Shown here in pieces: positions 32,855 to 45,240 of a stretch of 64,000 nt of DNA. The DNA comes from Ipomoea triloba. Lineage: Eukaryota; Streptophyta; Magnoliopsida; Solanales; Convolvulaceae. Each line of letters starts with the position of its first letter. The first letter of the stretch is position 1. The stretch spans positions 15,777,388-15,841,387 of the forward strand of contig NC_044923.1 of assembly GCF_003576645.1 (NCBI RefSeq). The letters run 5' to 3'. The notes beneath the pieces are model-generated. The model did no database searches, had not been told where the DNA came from, and worked only from the letters and a program-made list of their open reading frames with translations. The position numbers and the translations under genes were made by a program.

Positions 32855-33577
32855 TTATACCATAGACCAGGGTGCACAATGCATTGTGCACCCTGTAAGG
32901 AGATGAGTTCTGTGTATTCTAGGCAAGCATTCTGTGTATTCTAGGTAATCATTTTGTGTATTATAGGCAACTGTTCTGTGTATTCTAGATAATGATTATG
33001 TGTATTATAGATAATGAATTCCCTGGAGTCATTCGCGTCCGCATCCGCGTCCACTAGCATCGAAACGACGTCGTTTCGAATGCACAAACTCATCACAACA
33101 TGTGTTACTAACATGAATACACAGAACATTTGCCCAGAATACACAGAATATTGACACAAAATACACAGATTGAACTCATCCTCCTAACATTCGAATGCAC
33201 AAACACATCACAGCATATGTTACTAACAGGAATACACAGAACGGTTGCATAGAATACACAGAACGATTACCTAGAATACACAGAACTCATCTCCTAACAT
33301 TTTGGTACGGGGTGTACAATGCATACACAGAATCTCCTAACCTGTGTTAATAACATGAATACACAGAATATTAACACAAAATACACAGAACTCATCCTCA
33401 TAAACATTCGAATGCACAAACACATCACAACATGTGTTACTAACATGAATACATAAAACGGTTGCCTAGAATACACAGAATGATTGCTTAGAATACACAG
33501 AACGATTACCTATAATACACAGAACTCATTTTGGTACGGAGTGCACAATGCATTATGCACCGTGATCCACAATATAA
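32855..33577. mobile_element. Palindromic element with 22-bp units (array copy A)
   Basis: Starts TTATACCATAGACCAGGG and GTGCACAATGCATTGTGCAC, ends with GTGCACAATGCATTATGCAC and CACAATATAA. The left half has five 22-bp units (32910, 32932, 32954, 32976, 32998) with core TGTGTATTCTAG. The right half has many in inverse sense (core AATACACAGAA), also 22 bp. The centre has a 20-bp perfect palindrome at 33060-33079 (core CGAAACGACGTCGTTTCG). No coding frame. Confidence 0.8.
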
Positions 33578-34657
33578 ATTGCCCTCCATCTCTGATTTTA
33601 GGGATAGTAGGGTTTGAAAAATTATTATAAAGATTGGGCTTGAAATTTATTTTATTATAAGACTAGGATTATAGTCTTTGGGCTAGAACTTATAAGGTCC
33701 AAAATATTATAATACAAAGATGGGTCTAGTTTGGACATTAAGTCCAAGAATTTAAAATAACTATAGGCATTATAAAGATGGACTAAGTTTAAATGGAATT
33801 GAGATTTTGTGGAGAAAATAATTAATTTATTTAACCCTATTTAATTTATCTCGAAAATGAATATAATAAAAAAATTTAAATTTGAAAATAATTATACGAA
33901 GTAAATTTTTAATTAAATTTTTCGGAGTGTCACGCTATGAGTGGAAAGATATCAATGATATAACAAGAAAATACATAGTGAACATCCCATAGAGAAAATG
34001 AACGAGGTAGAGACTCCAAAGACGGACGAAGAGAGAGAAAAAAAGGGTATTAGAGATAAGCGCTAAGGTATGCTATGCACCACTAGTTAAACATACAAAT
34101 GCACAATGCCACCTACTTTGTTGCACCACTTTCTTGTAGTGAGTGAATCCTTGTGCAGGATATAGCGCATCAAATTGTGCAATGCAAGCATATATCTAGC
34201 ATGATGGATCTTAGAATCACTCTTTGTGTACCACACGATCACACTACTACCATGAAACATTTAAGAGAAATCCCATCTTGTAGTAGACACATGCATTATT
34301 ACCAACTACTTAGCAACCACATTGGCACATTCCATATATAGGGCGCCAAACAACTTCACCGTGTGGAAGTATATATTGGACACCAAATCAGTTGATATGT
34401 ACACACCAACATACTTTAGATCACACTCCACTGAATACTTTTTTATTCTACGACTAGCCAAGGTTAAATCTCATGACAGGCATGAAGAAATATCACCTAC
34501 AAAGAGAGATTTACTAGATGGGACGATTTTATGTCTTTGTAGAAGAACACTGAAGTGCGGGTGACAACCATTGATGCATAGTCGTGCATCTTTCAGTGCA
34601 GGCTACAGAATGCTCACCCTTCCACTGACAGGTAATGATAAGATCCAAGAAGCTTAC

Positions 34658-35323
34658 CATTCACCTTGTATTATAGAAGTGAGTCAAGAACTTACGCTTC
34701 ATATCATGTAAACTATCGATGCAACCAGACTCGAGGCCCGTATACCAATCAAAAGTATTGTTCTTCAAAAAGCAGGCAAACTCTTTTACTAATAGGTCAC
34801 CATAAGTCTTTGTGTCATTGCAAGTTTCCACAAAGTGGGCAACATGTTGCCAAGGGTTACCCTTATCGTCAGACTGTTGGAATTTAGGAGGTTGATAACT
34901 GAAGGGCATCTTGAACTCTTCAATGCTTTGGGTGTAAAGCTTGGCATAGATATATGAGAGATGGCCTTCATCTAACTTTCCTTTGATAGCCCCCATGAGG
35001 TAGTCCTTCAACTGATCCACTAGTATCACGTTACATGTGACTTATATGCTTTTCTTAGTTGCTGGTGGATGGAAAGTAGCTTCTTCCAATATCACTGCAA
35101 GCTTGACAGGAGTTGGTGATTATGGAGTAACCTCTTCTTGACCCTCAAGCTTCTTTCGTAGACCACGATTTCCTTTCCCCTCCATTATGCTTCTTATTCT
35201 ATCATCAAGGACATTAATCCATTTCTATTGATTTTGAAGGAGGAAAATTATTCCTTCAAGAGTCTTAGCTATGCTAGCTAATTGTTCTTCCACAAATGTC
35301 ATGGTCGTCGTCATGGAAGGCAT
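34658..35323 (-). pseudogene. Ty3/gypsy gag fragment (array copy A)
   Basis: From an ATG at 35323 (MPSMTTTMTFVEEQLASIAK) through several stops to a 122-codon open stretch. It reads FKMPFSYQPPKFQQSDDKG, HVAHFVETCND and LVKEFACFLKNNTFDWYTGL, ending RKFLTHFYNTR. This is the retrotransposon gag core of gypsy elements. No protease or pol follows within the unit. A promoter or LTR could not be placed with confidence. Confidence 0.85.
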
Positions 35324-35936
35324 GATAATCTAAACACGCGTCCATTCAGGAGTAATCTTCCATAGTGGATATGAAGGGGGTGTGGAGTTTGAACTCCTGC
35401 TAACAATGTTCCCTTTCAAGGAACTCAGACTACTACTATTAAGTAGTAGCTCCCTTGGGATAGGGTGAACATCTAGCATGAGTAGTTACCTTTGACATGG
35501 TAGTTAGCCCCTCAAGTCTTTGAATGATCTTTCGAACTATGAAATGGGGTTTAGGCAGTTGCACCACAAGCTCTTTGCACGGCTCCTAGGCAGCAAGTTT
35601 TGCATTTTCTGAGTAGAGCTAGTGGCAGGTGCAAACTTTGAGCTAGTAGCTTGGGCATAGATCATTTTGAACATGTGGTTGTTTGATGCCATTAGGGACA
35701 GAGGTACGTGGGTGGGTATGGGGCGGATGTGGTGTAGCGGATGTGGTGTTGCGGAAAACTGGAAAAGCAAAAGTTTAATTTTTTGTGACTTTTGTCCCTG
35801 TGTCATGGATTTTTTTTTTTTTTAATAACTAAAGGGTATCCACGACACTTCTTTCGAAATAAGTGTCGCAAGTACCTTTTTTTAAAAAAATATATATACA
35901 CACACACTGATATACAACTAATTTTTTAACAACAAT

Positions 35937-35972
<36 letters not shown>

Positions 35973-36041
35973 AAGGCTATTTATGGGGAAGGGTGGGATG
36001 AGTGGGGGCAGCTGCCCGCATTGTAGCTCCGTCTCGGATCG

Positions 36042-36764
36042 TTATACCATAGACCAGGGTGCACAATGCATTGTGCACCCTGTAAGGAGATGAGTTCTGT
36101 GTATTCTAGGCAAGCATTCTGTGTATTCTAGGTAATCATTTTGTGTATTATAGGCAACTGTTCTGTGTATTCTAGATAATGATTATGTGTATTATAGATA
36201 ATGAATTCCCTGGAGTCATTCGCGTCCGCATCCGCGTCCACTAGCATCGAAACGACGTCGTTTCGAATGCACAAACTCATCACAACATGTGTTACTAACA
36301 TGAATACACAGAACATTTGCCCAGAATACACAGAATATTGACACAAAATACACAGATTGAACTCATCCTCCTAACATTCGAATGCACAAACACATCACAG
36401 CATATGTTACTAACAGGAATACACAGAACGGTTGCATAGAATACACAGAACGATTACCTAGAATACACAGAACTCATCTCCTAACATTTTGGTACGGGGT
36501 GTACAATGCATACACAGAATCTCCTAACCTGTGTTAATAACATGAATACACAGAATATTAACACAAAATACACAGAACTCATCCTCATAAACATTCGAAT
36601 GCACAAACACATCACAACATGTGTTACTAACATGAATACATAAAACGGTTGCCTAGAATACACAGAATGATTGCTTAGAATACACAGAACGATTACCTAT
36701 AATACACAGAACTCATTTTGGTACGGAGTGCACAATGCATTATGCACCGTGATCCACAATATAA
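36042..36764. mobile_element. Palindromic element with 22-bp units (array copy B)
   Basis: Copy of 32855-33577 shifted by exactly 3187 bp, apparently unchanged. It shares the duplication with the whole unit and is not a separate insertion. Confidence 0.8.
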
Positions 36765-37844
36765 ATTGCCCTCCATCTCTGATTTTAGGGATAGTAGGGT
36801 TTGAAAAATTATTATAAAGATTGGGCTTGAAATTTATTTTATTATAAGACTAGGATTATAGTCTTTGGGCTAGAACTTATAAGGTCCAAAATATTATAAT
36901 ACAAAGATGGGTCTAGTTTGGACATTAAGTCCAAGAATTTAAAATAACTATAGGCATTATAAAGATGGACTAAGTTTAAATGGAATTGAGATTTTGTGGA
37001 GAAAATAATTAATTTATTTAACCCTATTTAATTTATCTCGAAAATGAATATAATAAAAAAATTTAAATTTGAAAATAATTATACGAAGTAAATTTTTAAT
37101 TAAATTTTTCGGAGTGTCACGCTATGAGTGGAAAGATATCAATGATATAACAAGAAAATACATAGTGAACATCCCATAGAGAAAATGAACGAGGTAGAGA
37201 CTCCAAAGACGGACGAAGAGAGAGAAAAAAAGGGTATTAGAGATAAGCGCTAAGGTATGCTATGCACCACTAGTTAAACATACAAATGCACAATGCCACC
37301 TACTTTGTTGCACCACTTTCTTGTAGTGAGTGAATCCTTGTGCAGGATATAGCGCATCAAATTGTGCAATGCAAGCATATATCTAGCATGATGGATCTTA
37401 GAATCACTCTTTGTGTACCACACGATCACACTACTACCATGAAACATTTAAGAGAAATCCCATCTTGTAGTAGACACATGCATTATTACCAACTACTTAG
37501 CAACCACATTGGCACATTCCATATATAGGGCGCCAAACAACTTCACCGTGTGGAAGTATATATTGGACACCAAATCAGTTGATATGTACACACCAACATA
37601 CTTTAGATCACACTCCACTGAATACTTTTTTATTCTACGACTAGCCAAGGTTAAATCTCATGACAGGCATGAAGAAATATCACCTACAAAGAGAGATTTA
37701 CTAGATGGGACGATTTTATGTCTTTGTAGAAGAACACTGAAGTGCGGGTGACAACCATTGATGCATAGTCGTGCATCTTTCAGTGCAGGCTACAGAATGC
37801 TCACCCTTCCACTGACAGGTAATGATAAGCTCCAAGAAGCTTAC

Positions 37845-38510
37845 CATTCACCTTGTATTATAGAAGTGAGTCAAGAACTTACGCTTCATATCATGTAAAC
37901 TATCGATGCAACCAGACTCGAGGCCCGTATACCAATCAAAAGTATTGTTCTTCAAAAAGCAGGCAAACTCTTTTACTAATAGGTCACCATAAGTCTTTGT
38001 GTCATTGCAAGTTTCCACAAAGTGGGCAACATGTTGCCAAGGGTTACCCTTATCGTCAGACTGTTGGAATTTAGGAGGTTGATAACTGAAGGGCATCTTG
38101 AACTCTTCAATGCTTTGGGTGTAAAGCTTGGCATAGATATATGAGAGATGGCCTTCATCTAACTTTCCTTTGATAGCCCCCATGAGGTAGTCCTTCAACT
38201 GATCCACTAGTATCACGTTACAGGTGACTTATATGCTTTTCTTAGTTGCTGGTGGATGGAAAGTAGCTTCTTCCAATATCACTGCAAGCTTGATAGGAGT
38301 TGGTGATTATGGAGTAACCTCTTCTTGACCCTCAAGCTTCTTTCGTAGACCACGATTTCCTTTCCCCTCCATTATGCTTCTTATTCTATCATCAAGGACA
38401 TTAATCCATTTCTATTGATTTTGAAGGAGGAAAATTATTCCTTCAAGAGTCTTAGCTATGCTAGCTAATTGTTCTTCCACAAATGTCATGGTCGTCGTCA
38501 TGGAAGGCAT
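37845..38510 (-). pseudogene. Ty3/gypsy gag fragment (array copy B)
   Basis: Same broken gag as in copy A, with the same 122-codon stretch. It differs by single bases upstream (TTACAGG instead of TTACATG, GATAGG instead of GACAGG), so the copies are not one sequence repeated by error alone. Confidence 0.85.
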
Positions 38511-38816
38511 GATAATCTAAACACGCGTCCATTCAGGAGTAATCTTCCATAGTGGATATGAAGGGGGTGTGGAGTTTGAACTCCTGCTAACAATGTTCCC
38601 TTTCAAGGAACTCAGACTACTACTATTAAGTAGTAGCTCCCTTGGGATAGGGTGAACATCTAGCATGAGTAGTTACCTTTGACATGGTAGTTAGCCCCTC
38701 AAGTCTTTGAATGATCTTTCGAACTATGAAATGGGGTTTAGGCAGTTGCACCACAAGCTCTTTGCACGGCTCCTAGGCAGCAAGTTTTGCATTTTCTGAG
38801 TAGAGCTAGTGGCAGG

Positions 38817-38817
38817 N
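38817..38817. other. Single-N junction in array copy C
   Basis: GGCAGG-N-TATTTAACCC joins two unit positions 1385 bases apart. Likely a scaffold gap set to one base. The missing part includes the palindromic element. Confidence 0.9.
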
Positions 38818-39647
38818 TATTTAACCCTATTTAATTTATCTCGAAAATGAATATAATAAAAAAATTTAAATTTGAAAATAATTATACGAAGTAAATTTTT
38901 AATTAAATTTTTCGGAGTGTCACGCTATGAGTGGAAAGATATCAATGATATAACAAGAAAATACATAGTGAACATCCCATAGAGAAAATGAACGAGGTAG
39001 AGACTCCAAAGACGGACGAAGAGAGAGAAAAAAAGGGTATTAGAGATAAGCGCTAAGGTATGCTATGCACCACTAGTTAAACATACAAATGCACAATGCC
39101 ACCTACTTTGTTGCACCACTTTCTTGTAGTGAGTGAATCCTTGTGCAGGATATAGCGCATCAAATTGTGCAATGCAAGCATATATCTAGCATGATGGATC
39201 TTAGAATCACTCTTTGTGTACCACACGATCACACTACTACCATGAAACATTTAAGAGAAATCCCATCTTGTAGTAGACACATGCATTATTACCAACTACT
39301 TAGCAACCACATTGGCACATTCCATATATAGGGCGCCAAACAACTTCACCGTGTGGAAGTATATATTGGACACCAAATCAGTTGATATGTACACACCAAC
39401 ATACTTTAGATCACACTCCACTGAATACTTTTTTATTCTACGACTAGCCAAGGTTAAATCTCATGACAGGCATGAAGAAATATCACCTACAAAGAGAGAT
39501 TTACTAGATGGGACGATTTTATGTCTTTGTAGAAGAACACTGAAGTGCGGGTGACAACCATTGATGCATAGTCGTGCATCTTTCAGTGCAGGCTACAGAA
39601 TGCTCACCCTTCCACTGACAGGTAATGATAAGATCCAAGAAGCTTAC

Positions 39648-40271
39648 CATTCACCTTGTATTATAGAAGTGAGTCAAGAACTTACGCTTCATATCATGTA
39701 AACTATCGATGCAACCAGACTCGAGGCCCGTATACCAATCAAAAGTATTGTTCTTCAAAAAGCAGGCAAACTCTTTTACTAATAGGTCACCATAAGTCTT
39801 TGTGTCATTGCAAGTTTCCACAAAGTGGGCAACATGTTGCCAAGGGTTACCCTTATCGTCAGACTGTTGGAATTTAGGAGGTTGATAACTGAAGGGCATC
39901 TTGAACTCTTCAATGCTTTGGGTGTAAAGCTTGGCATAGATATATGAGAGATGGCCTTCATCTAACTTTCCTTTGATAGCCCCCATGAGGTAGTCCTTCA
40001 ACTGATCCACTAGTATCACGTTACAGGTGACTTATATGCTTTTCTTAGTTGCTGGTGGATGGAAAGTAGCTTCTTCCAATATCACTGCAAGCTTGATAGG
40101 AGTTGGTGATTATGGAGTAACCTCTTCTTGACCCTCAAGCTTCTTTCGTAGATCAAGGACATTAATCCATTTCTATTGATTTTGAAGGAGGAAAATTATT
40201 CCTTCAAGAGTCTTAGCTATGCTAGCTAATTGTTCTTCCACAAATGTCATGGTCGTCGTCATGGAAGGCAT
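39648..40271 (-). pseudogene. Ty3/gypsy gag fragment (array copy C)
   Basis: Same gag with the 122-codon stretch unchanged. About 40 bases are missing near 40152, which removes part of the upstream region already broken by stops. Confidence 0.83.
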
Positions 40272-40577
40272 GATAATCTAAACACGCGTCCATTCAGGAG
40301 TAATCTTCCATAGTGGATATGAAGGGGGTGTGGAGTTTGAACTCCTGCTAACAATGTTCCCTTTCAAGGAACTCAGACTACTACTATTAAGTAGTAGCTC
40401 CCTTGGGATAGGGTGAACATCTAGCATGAGTAGTTACCTTTGACATGGTAGTTAGCCCCTCAAGTCTTTGAATGATCTTTCGAACTATGAAATGGGGTTT
40501 AGGCAGTTGCACCACAAGCTCTTTGCACGGCTCCTAGGCAGCAAGTTTTGCATTTTCTGAGTAGAGCTAGTGGCAGG

Positions 40578-40578
40578 N
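40578..40578. other. Single-N junction in array copy D
   Basis: GGCAGG-N-AAATATCACC joins unit positions 2045 bases apart. The left side is the same hexamer as at 38817. Confidence 0.9.
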
Positions 40579-40748
40579 AAATATCACCTACAAAGAGAGA
40601 TTTACTAGATGGGACGATTTTATGTCTTTGTAGAAGAACACTGAAGTGCGGGTGACAACCATTGATGCATAGTCGTGCATCTTTCAGTGCAGGCTACAGA
40701 ATGCTCACCCTTCCACTGACAGGTAATGATAAGATCCAAGAAGCTTAC

Positions 40749-41414
40749 CATTCACCTTGTATTATAGAAGTGAGTCAAGAACTTACGCTTCATATCATGT
40801 AAACTATCGATGCAACCAGACTCGAGGCCCGTATACCAATCAAAAGTATTGTTCTTCAAAAAGCAGGCAAACTCTTTTACTAATAGGTCACCATAAGTCT
40901 TTGTGTCATTGCAAGTTTCCACAAAGTGGGCAACATGTTGCCAAGGGTTACCCTTATCGTCAGACTGTTGGAATTTAGGAGGTTGATAACTGAAGGGCAT
41001 CTTGAACTCTTCAATGCTTTGGGTGTAAAGCTTGGCATAGATATATGAGAGATGGCCTTCATCTAACTTTCCTTTGATAGCCCCCATGAGGTAGTCCTTC
41101 AACTGATCCACTAGTATCACGTTACAGGTGACTTATATGCTTTTCTTAGTTGCTGGTGGATGGAAAGTAGCTTCTTCCAATATCACTGCAAGCTTGATAG
41201 GAGTTGGTGATTATGGAGTAACCTCTTCTTGACCCTCAAGCTTCTTTCGTAGACCACGATTTCCTTTCCCCTCCATTATGCTTCTTATTCTATCATCAAG
41301 GACATTAATCCATTTCTATTGATTTTGAAGGAGGAAAATTATTCCTTCAAGAGTCTTAGCTATGCTAGCTAATTGTTCTTCCACAAATGTCATGGTCGTC
41401 GTCATGGAAGGCAT
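40749..41414 (-). pseudogene. Ty3/gypsy gag fragment (array copy D)
   Basis: Fourth copy of the gag pseudogene with the same 122-codon stretch. Full upstream part present as in copies A and B. Confidence 0.83.
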
Positions 41415-41813
41415 GATAATCTAAACACGCGTCCATTCAGGAGTAATCTTCCATAGTGGATATGAAGGGGGTGTGGAGTTTGAACTCCTGCTAACAATGT
41501 TCCCTTTCAAGGAACTCAGACTACTACTATTAAGTAGTAGCTCCCTTGGGATAGGGTGAACATCTAGCATGAGTAGTTACCTTTGACATGGTAGTTAGCC
41601 CCTCAAGTCTTTGAATGATCTTTCGAACTATGAAATGGGGTTTAGGCAGTTGCACCACAAGCTCTTTGCACGGCTCCTAGGCAGCAAGTTTTGCATTTTC
41701 TGAGTAGAGCTAGTGGCAGGTGCAAACTTTGAGCTAGTAGCTTGGGCATAGATCATTTTGAACATGTGGTTGTTTGATGCCATTAGGGACAGAGGTACGT
41801 GGGTGGGTATGGG

Positions 41814-43300
41814 GCTTCCCCCCCCCTCCCCACCCGCCCCCCTAAATCCGAAAAAATTTAATAAATATTTGTGTTATGTATTATATTAGGAATAAGAATT
41901 CTTTTCCTCCCCCCACTCACCCCATCCCAACCAATATATTTAAGTACAAATTCTCCAAATAAAAAGAAATAAATCAATTAATTAATTAGTTAGTTAGTTA
42001 TTATGTATTTTTATTATTTATTTACACTTTTAGGATGTACGGTTGCTAATTCAAAAGATTAGTTTTAAAATTAGAAAAACTAATGTTATATTGGTTCTTT
42101 AATTTGTGATTTTAAGTTTCGTCATCATCCCTCAAATTTTGGAATATTAAGTTAATTAGTAAAATGAATATCAATTAATTATGTAAAAAAAATGTTACCA
42201 ACAAAATACTTGACAAATTTTATTTGTTAAAAGAGTGACAAGCAAGATTATTATTGTATGTATTTTGTGTTGTATGGAAAATTATATACAATATCGATTG
42301 ACATAGATACCAATTGTTACATAAAGTACCATTACAAATTATTATCAATAATACATAGTATAGTTATGCATGGTATATATAATGATATCATGTATAATCA
42401 GTAGTGATGGTGATTGGCATTGTACAGTTTTGTTATAGTTTTGAACCCCCCCCCCCCTAACATGAATTTTCTAGCTCTGTCCTTGGATAGATTGGTAGTA
42501 TGTAGCGAAATGAGACTAGGCATGTTAAATTTGTAAATGTGAAAACTTGAATTGTATTCAAATTCAAAGTGTCAGAATAAAATGAAGTATTAAATAGGAA
42601 GGGATGCAATCTCTAGATATTAGAAGTCATTTGATTCTGAAGTATGTTGAACTATCCTAGTTCCTTTTTAAAGGGCCTCCACACTCAAGTAGCTTGTTCT
42701 TCAATGAAGAGCTTGAATGCAACTTAATTTTCAAGGGAGGGCTTCCAGGACGCATTCAAGATAATATCCTGACGAGATTTTAATAGAGTTTCAATATGCA
42801 AATTATGAGAGCTCCCTTCCCTCCAAAATGACGCCATTATTTATCATGGTGAAGAAAAGAAAAATCTAACAACCTTTATCTTTTTTGATAATCTTCAAAT
42901 TAAATATAAACATTTGAATTAATTATATCATCATGTCCAGGTTCATAGTTCCAGCTCATCTTCAAATCATATCAAATATCCAAAATTCTCAAAATTATTT
43001 AATCAACATATTTTCTTAACGGGCCAATACCAAGTCAAACCCACCAATTAGCTAAGCAACCCAATTAATTCAAATGGTCTGGTCTAACTCAATTAAATAT
43101 TTCATCATTTTAGGTCAAGCAACCCAATACCCAATTACTCTTAACTATGTAATTAGACCAATTAAATATTTATTGAGCCATTTAATTAACCAAATTAAAT
43201 AAATCTTAGTCGAACTAACAAAATTAAAACAATTAATATGATAAGCAATTATCAACTCAGACCCAATAGCACACATACCGGCCTACGTAGACCTTCAATC
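41814..43300. other. Intergenic, no gene seen
   Basis: Starts abruptly after GGGTATGGGG with a C-rich run. AT-rich with a second C-run at 42447-42458 and repeated CAACCCAATTA motifs around 43060-43150. Nothing coding is supported. Confidence 0.6.
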
Positions 43301-43543
43301 ATTATTACATGGACCATGGTCCACACAGCTATGTGGACCAAAAATAAAAAGTACATTATTTTTGTAATGAAGGTACATTATTTTTGTACTGTAGGTACAT
43401 TATTTTAGGGTACATTATTTTTGTACTGAAAGTACATTATTTGATATATATACTATCAAATAATGTACCTACAGTACAAAAATAATGTACCTTCAATACA
43501 AAAATAATGTACTTTTTATTTTTGGTCTGTCCATGCAATAATT
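43301..43543. mobile_element. Palindromic element with 22-bp units
   Basis: Starts ATTATTACATGGACCATGG and ends TCTGTCCATGCAATAAT. Left half units at 43351 and 43373 (22 bp), 43395 (15 bp) and 43410 (22 bp), core GTACATTATTTTTGTA. A centre near GATATATATACTATC is followed by the same units inverted. The end sequence matches that of 24084-24314 while the unit sequence is unrelated. Confidence 0.8.
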
Positions 43544-44096
43544 TGCCTCCTTTTAAAATTCCATGCTTACACTGATTCAATTGTTTACGATACTATTTTG
43601 CATCACTTGCGTAAGAGGGGTAATATAGCTTCTGAATCACTTTATATAAAAATATCCTAACTCCTTTCAAAAGAAAAAAAAAAAATCCTAACCGTTTCAC
43701 GGTAAACACAATAATTATCTTGATAATGAAGACAATTATATGCAACAACGTAATACACCTGGTAATTAAACAGTCTCAACTTTAAGGGAAAAAAAAAGTC
43801 CCAGATTCTGCTGTCGAGTGGTAAAAGCTCCATTATTGAAGGTCCTCCAACCAACATTCTGATCTGTTCAAGTGGGTTCTTCTAAAATCTAATAAAACAT
43901 AAAGTAGATATGTGCTCTTTGATTTCAGCTCCACCATGGGCCACAAGGATGGCTTTTAAGAGGTACCCATCAGATGGTGATTTGATTTTGAAGGTGGCAA
44001 TTCACTGCAGCTCAGGAATCAAAATATACGGTACAATGTTGGTATAGTACTATAGTAGTCTTAAAATTTAATATAATGTATATATTTGGCTAAAAC

Positions 44097-44560
44097 TGAT
44101 GGATTTCAGCGATGCGCTATGCTAACTTCTCTGAGTCACCCATCCTGTGACGTCAATAATTCCCTCCCAGCACTTTCTATAACTTTTGATCACAAAGCCT
44201 AGCAGCCTACCTGCCGCAATGTTTGATCACAAAGTCCAGCCGCATGCCTCTTATACCAATTGATGGATTTCAACGTTGCATTATACTTACTTCCAAGTGG
44301 GTCACTCATGCCCACCTGCCGCAACGTTTGATCACAAAGCTCAGCCGCACGCCTCTTACCAATTGATGGAGCTCAACGCTACACTATGCTTATTTCCCAG
44401 TGGGTCACTCATGCCCACCTGTCGCAACGTTTGATCAAAAACCCAGCCGCACGCCTCTTATACCAATTGATGGATCTCAACGCTACACTATGCTTATTTC
44501 CCAGTGGGTGGATCTCAACGCTGCACTATGCTTATTTTCCAGTGGACTACTCATCCTGTG
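44097..44560. repeat. Degenerate ~105-bp tandem repeat
   Basis: About four copies of a unit with TACCAATTGATGGATCTCAA, CCAGTGGGTCACTCATGCCC and CGCAACGTTTGATCA. Copies differ in length. An open frame over it (44386-44778) is not coding-like. Confidence 0.8.
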
Positions 44561-44989
44561 ACTGCAGTAAGTCAAACATGTTTAACCACAGAGTTTTTGG
44601 TTATCTGATTATCATATCCTACTTAAAATCAATTGGTAATAAGTATGTGGACATTAACCATTTAACCACATCCCTCCATGGTAAGTCACAACGTCATGTC
44701 TCGAATCCAGTAAGGACTAAACTCGGCCAAAGCCCAATAAAAATCCTAATTAAGTTGGTCAGACTATTGATTTGGTAACCACAAGATTCCAAGTCCGACT
44801 CCCGTAGAATGACTCATTGGACATTCTAGGCTAGTGGTATGGGTTTCCCACGTCGAAGAATAAGAAAGGGTGCCCAACCGCTCCTCACAATTAGATATAA
44901 AAATGACGTCCCTAGCAATTTTATGGGTGACATGATCAGGTAACCATTTACAATTTTATGGGCGACATGATTAGGCAAACAATTGCTTC

Positions 44990-45240
44990 CTCAATCCCAT
45001 TTTGTTGTTTACTATTCATTAATCAAATCAATTCTTTCTTTATTGCTTATTTTCTTTAGTAATTTTTTATTATTTTTAAATTGAATTTTTTTTTGTGTTT
45101 AATAGTACTTTAAATATAATTTCTAAATATATAAGTTTTATATATACTAATACTAAACTTAATATTATGAAAAATTGAATTAAAAATAACAATTAAGCAT
45201 TGTTAATCGAATCAGATAAGCAAAATGGGAGTGAGGGAGT
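44990..45240. mobile_element. Stowaway-like MITE, second copy
   Basis: Ends CTCAATCCCATTTTGTTG and CAAAATGGGAGTGAGGGAG; TA follows on the right. The interior (TTTAATAGTACTTTAAATAT, AATACTAAACTTAATATTAT) is the reverse of that of 28212-28463. Confidence 0.65.

Larger units (their letters stand above)
32231..41813. repeat. Tandem array of a 3187-bp unit (two full, three partial copies)
   Basis: Each copy starts AAGGAACTCAGACTACTACT: A 32231-35417, B 35418-38604 (both 3187 bp), C 38605-40375, D 40376-41508, E 41509-41813. C lacks unit positions matching 32443-33827 and D those matching 32443-34487; in both the gap is a single N after GGCAGG. C also lacks about 40 bases near 40152. A few single-base differences separate the copies (for example GATAAGATCC or GATAAGCTCC). 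The unit holds a Ty3/gypsy gag fragment and a palindromic 22-bp-unit element. It may be a true tandem amplification, an assembly product, or both. Confidence 0.9.

Noticed and set aside
32941..33159. ORF MCQYSVYSGQMFCVFMLV and relatives
   Set aside because: Product of 22-bp units (22 is not a multiple of 3, so frames cycle); also repeated in copy B.
35380..35420. GAACTCCTGCTAAC as a tRNA T-arm or PBS
   Set aside because: No acceptor or anticodon arm around it and no LTR border could be placed.
44386..44778. 130-codon ORF
   Set aside because: Covers a degenerate minisatellite and its flank; no family resemblance.
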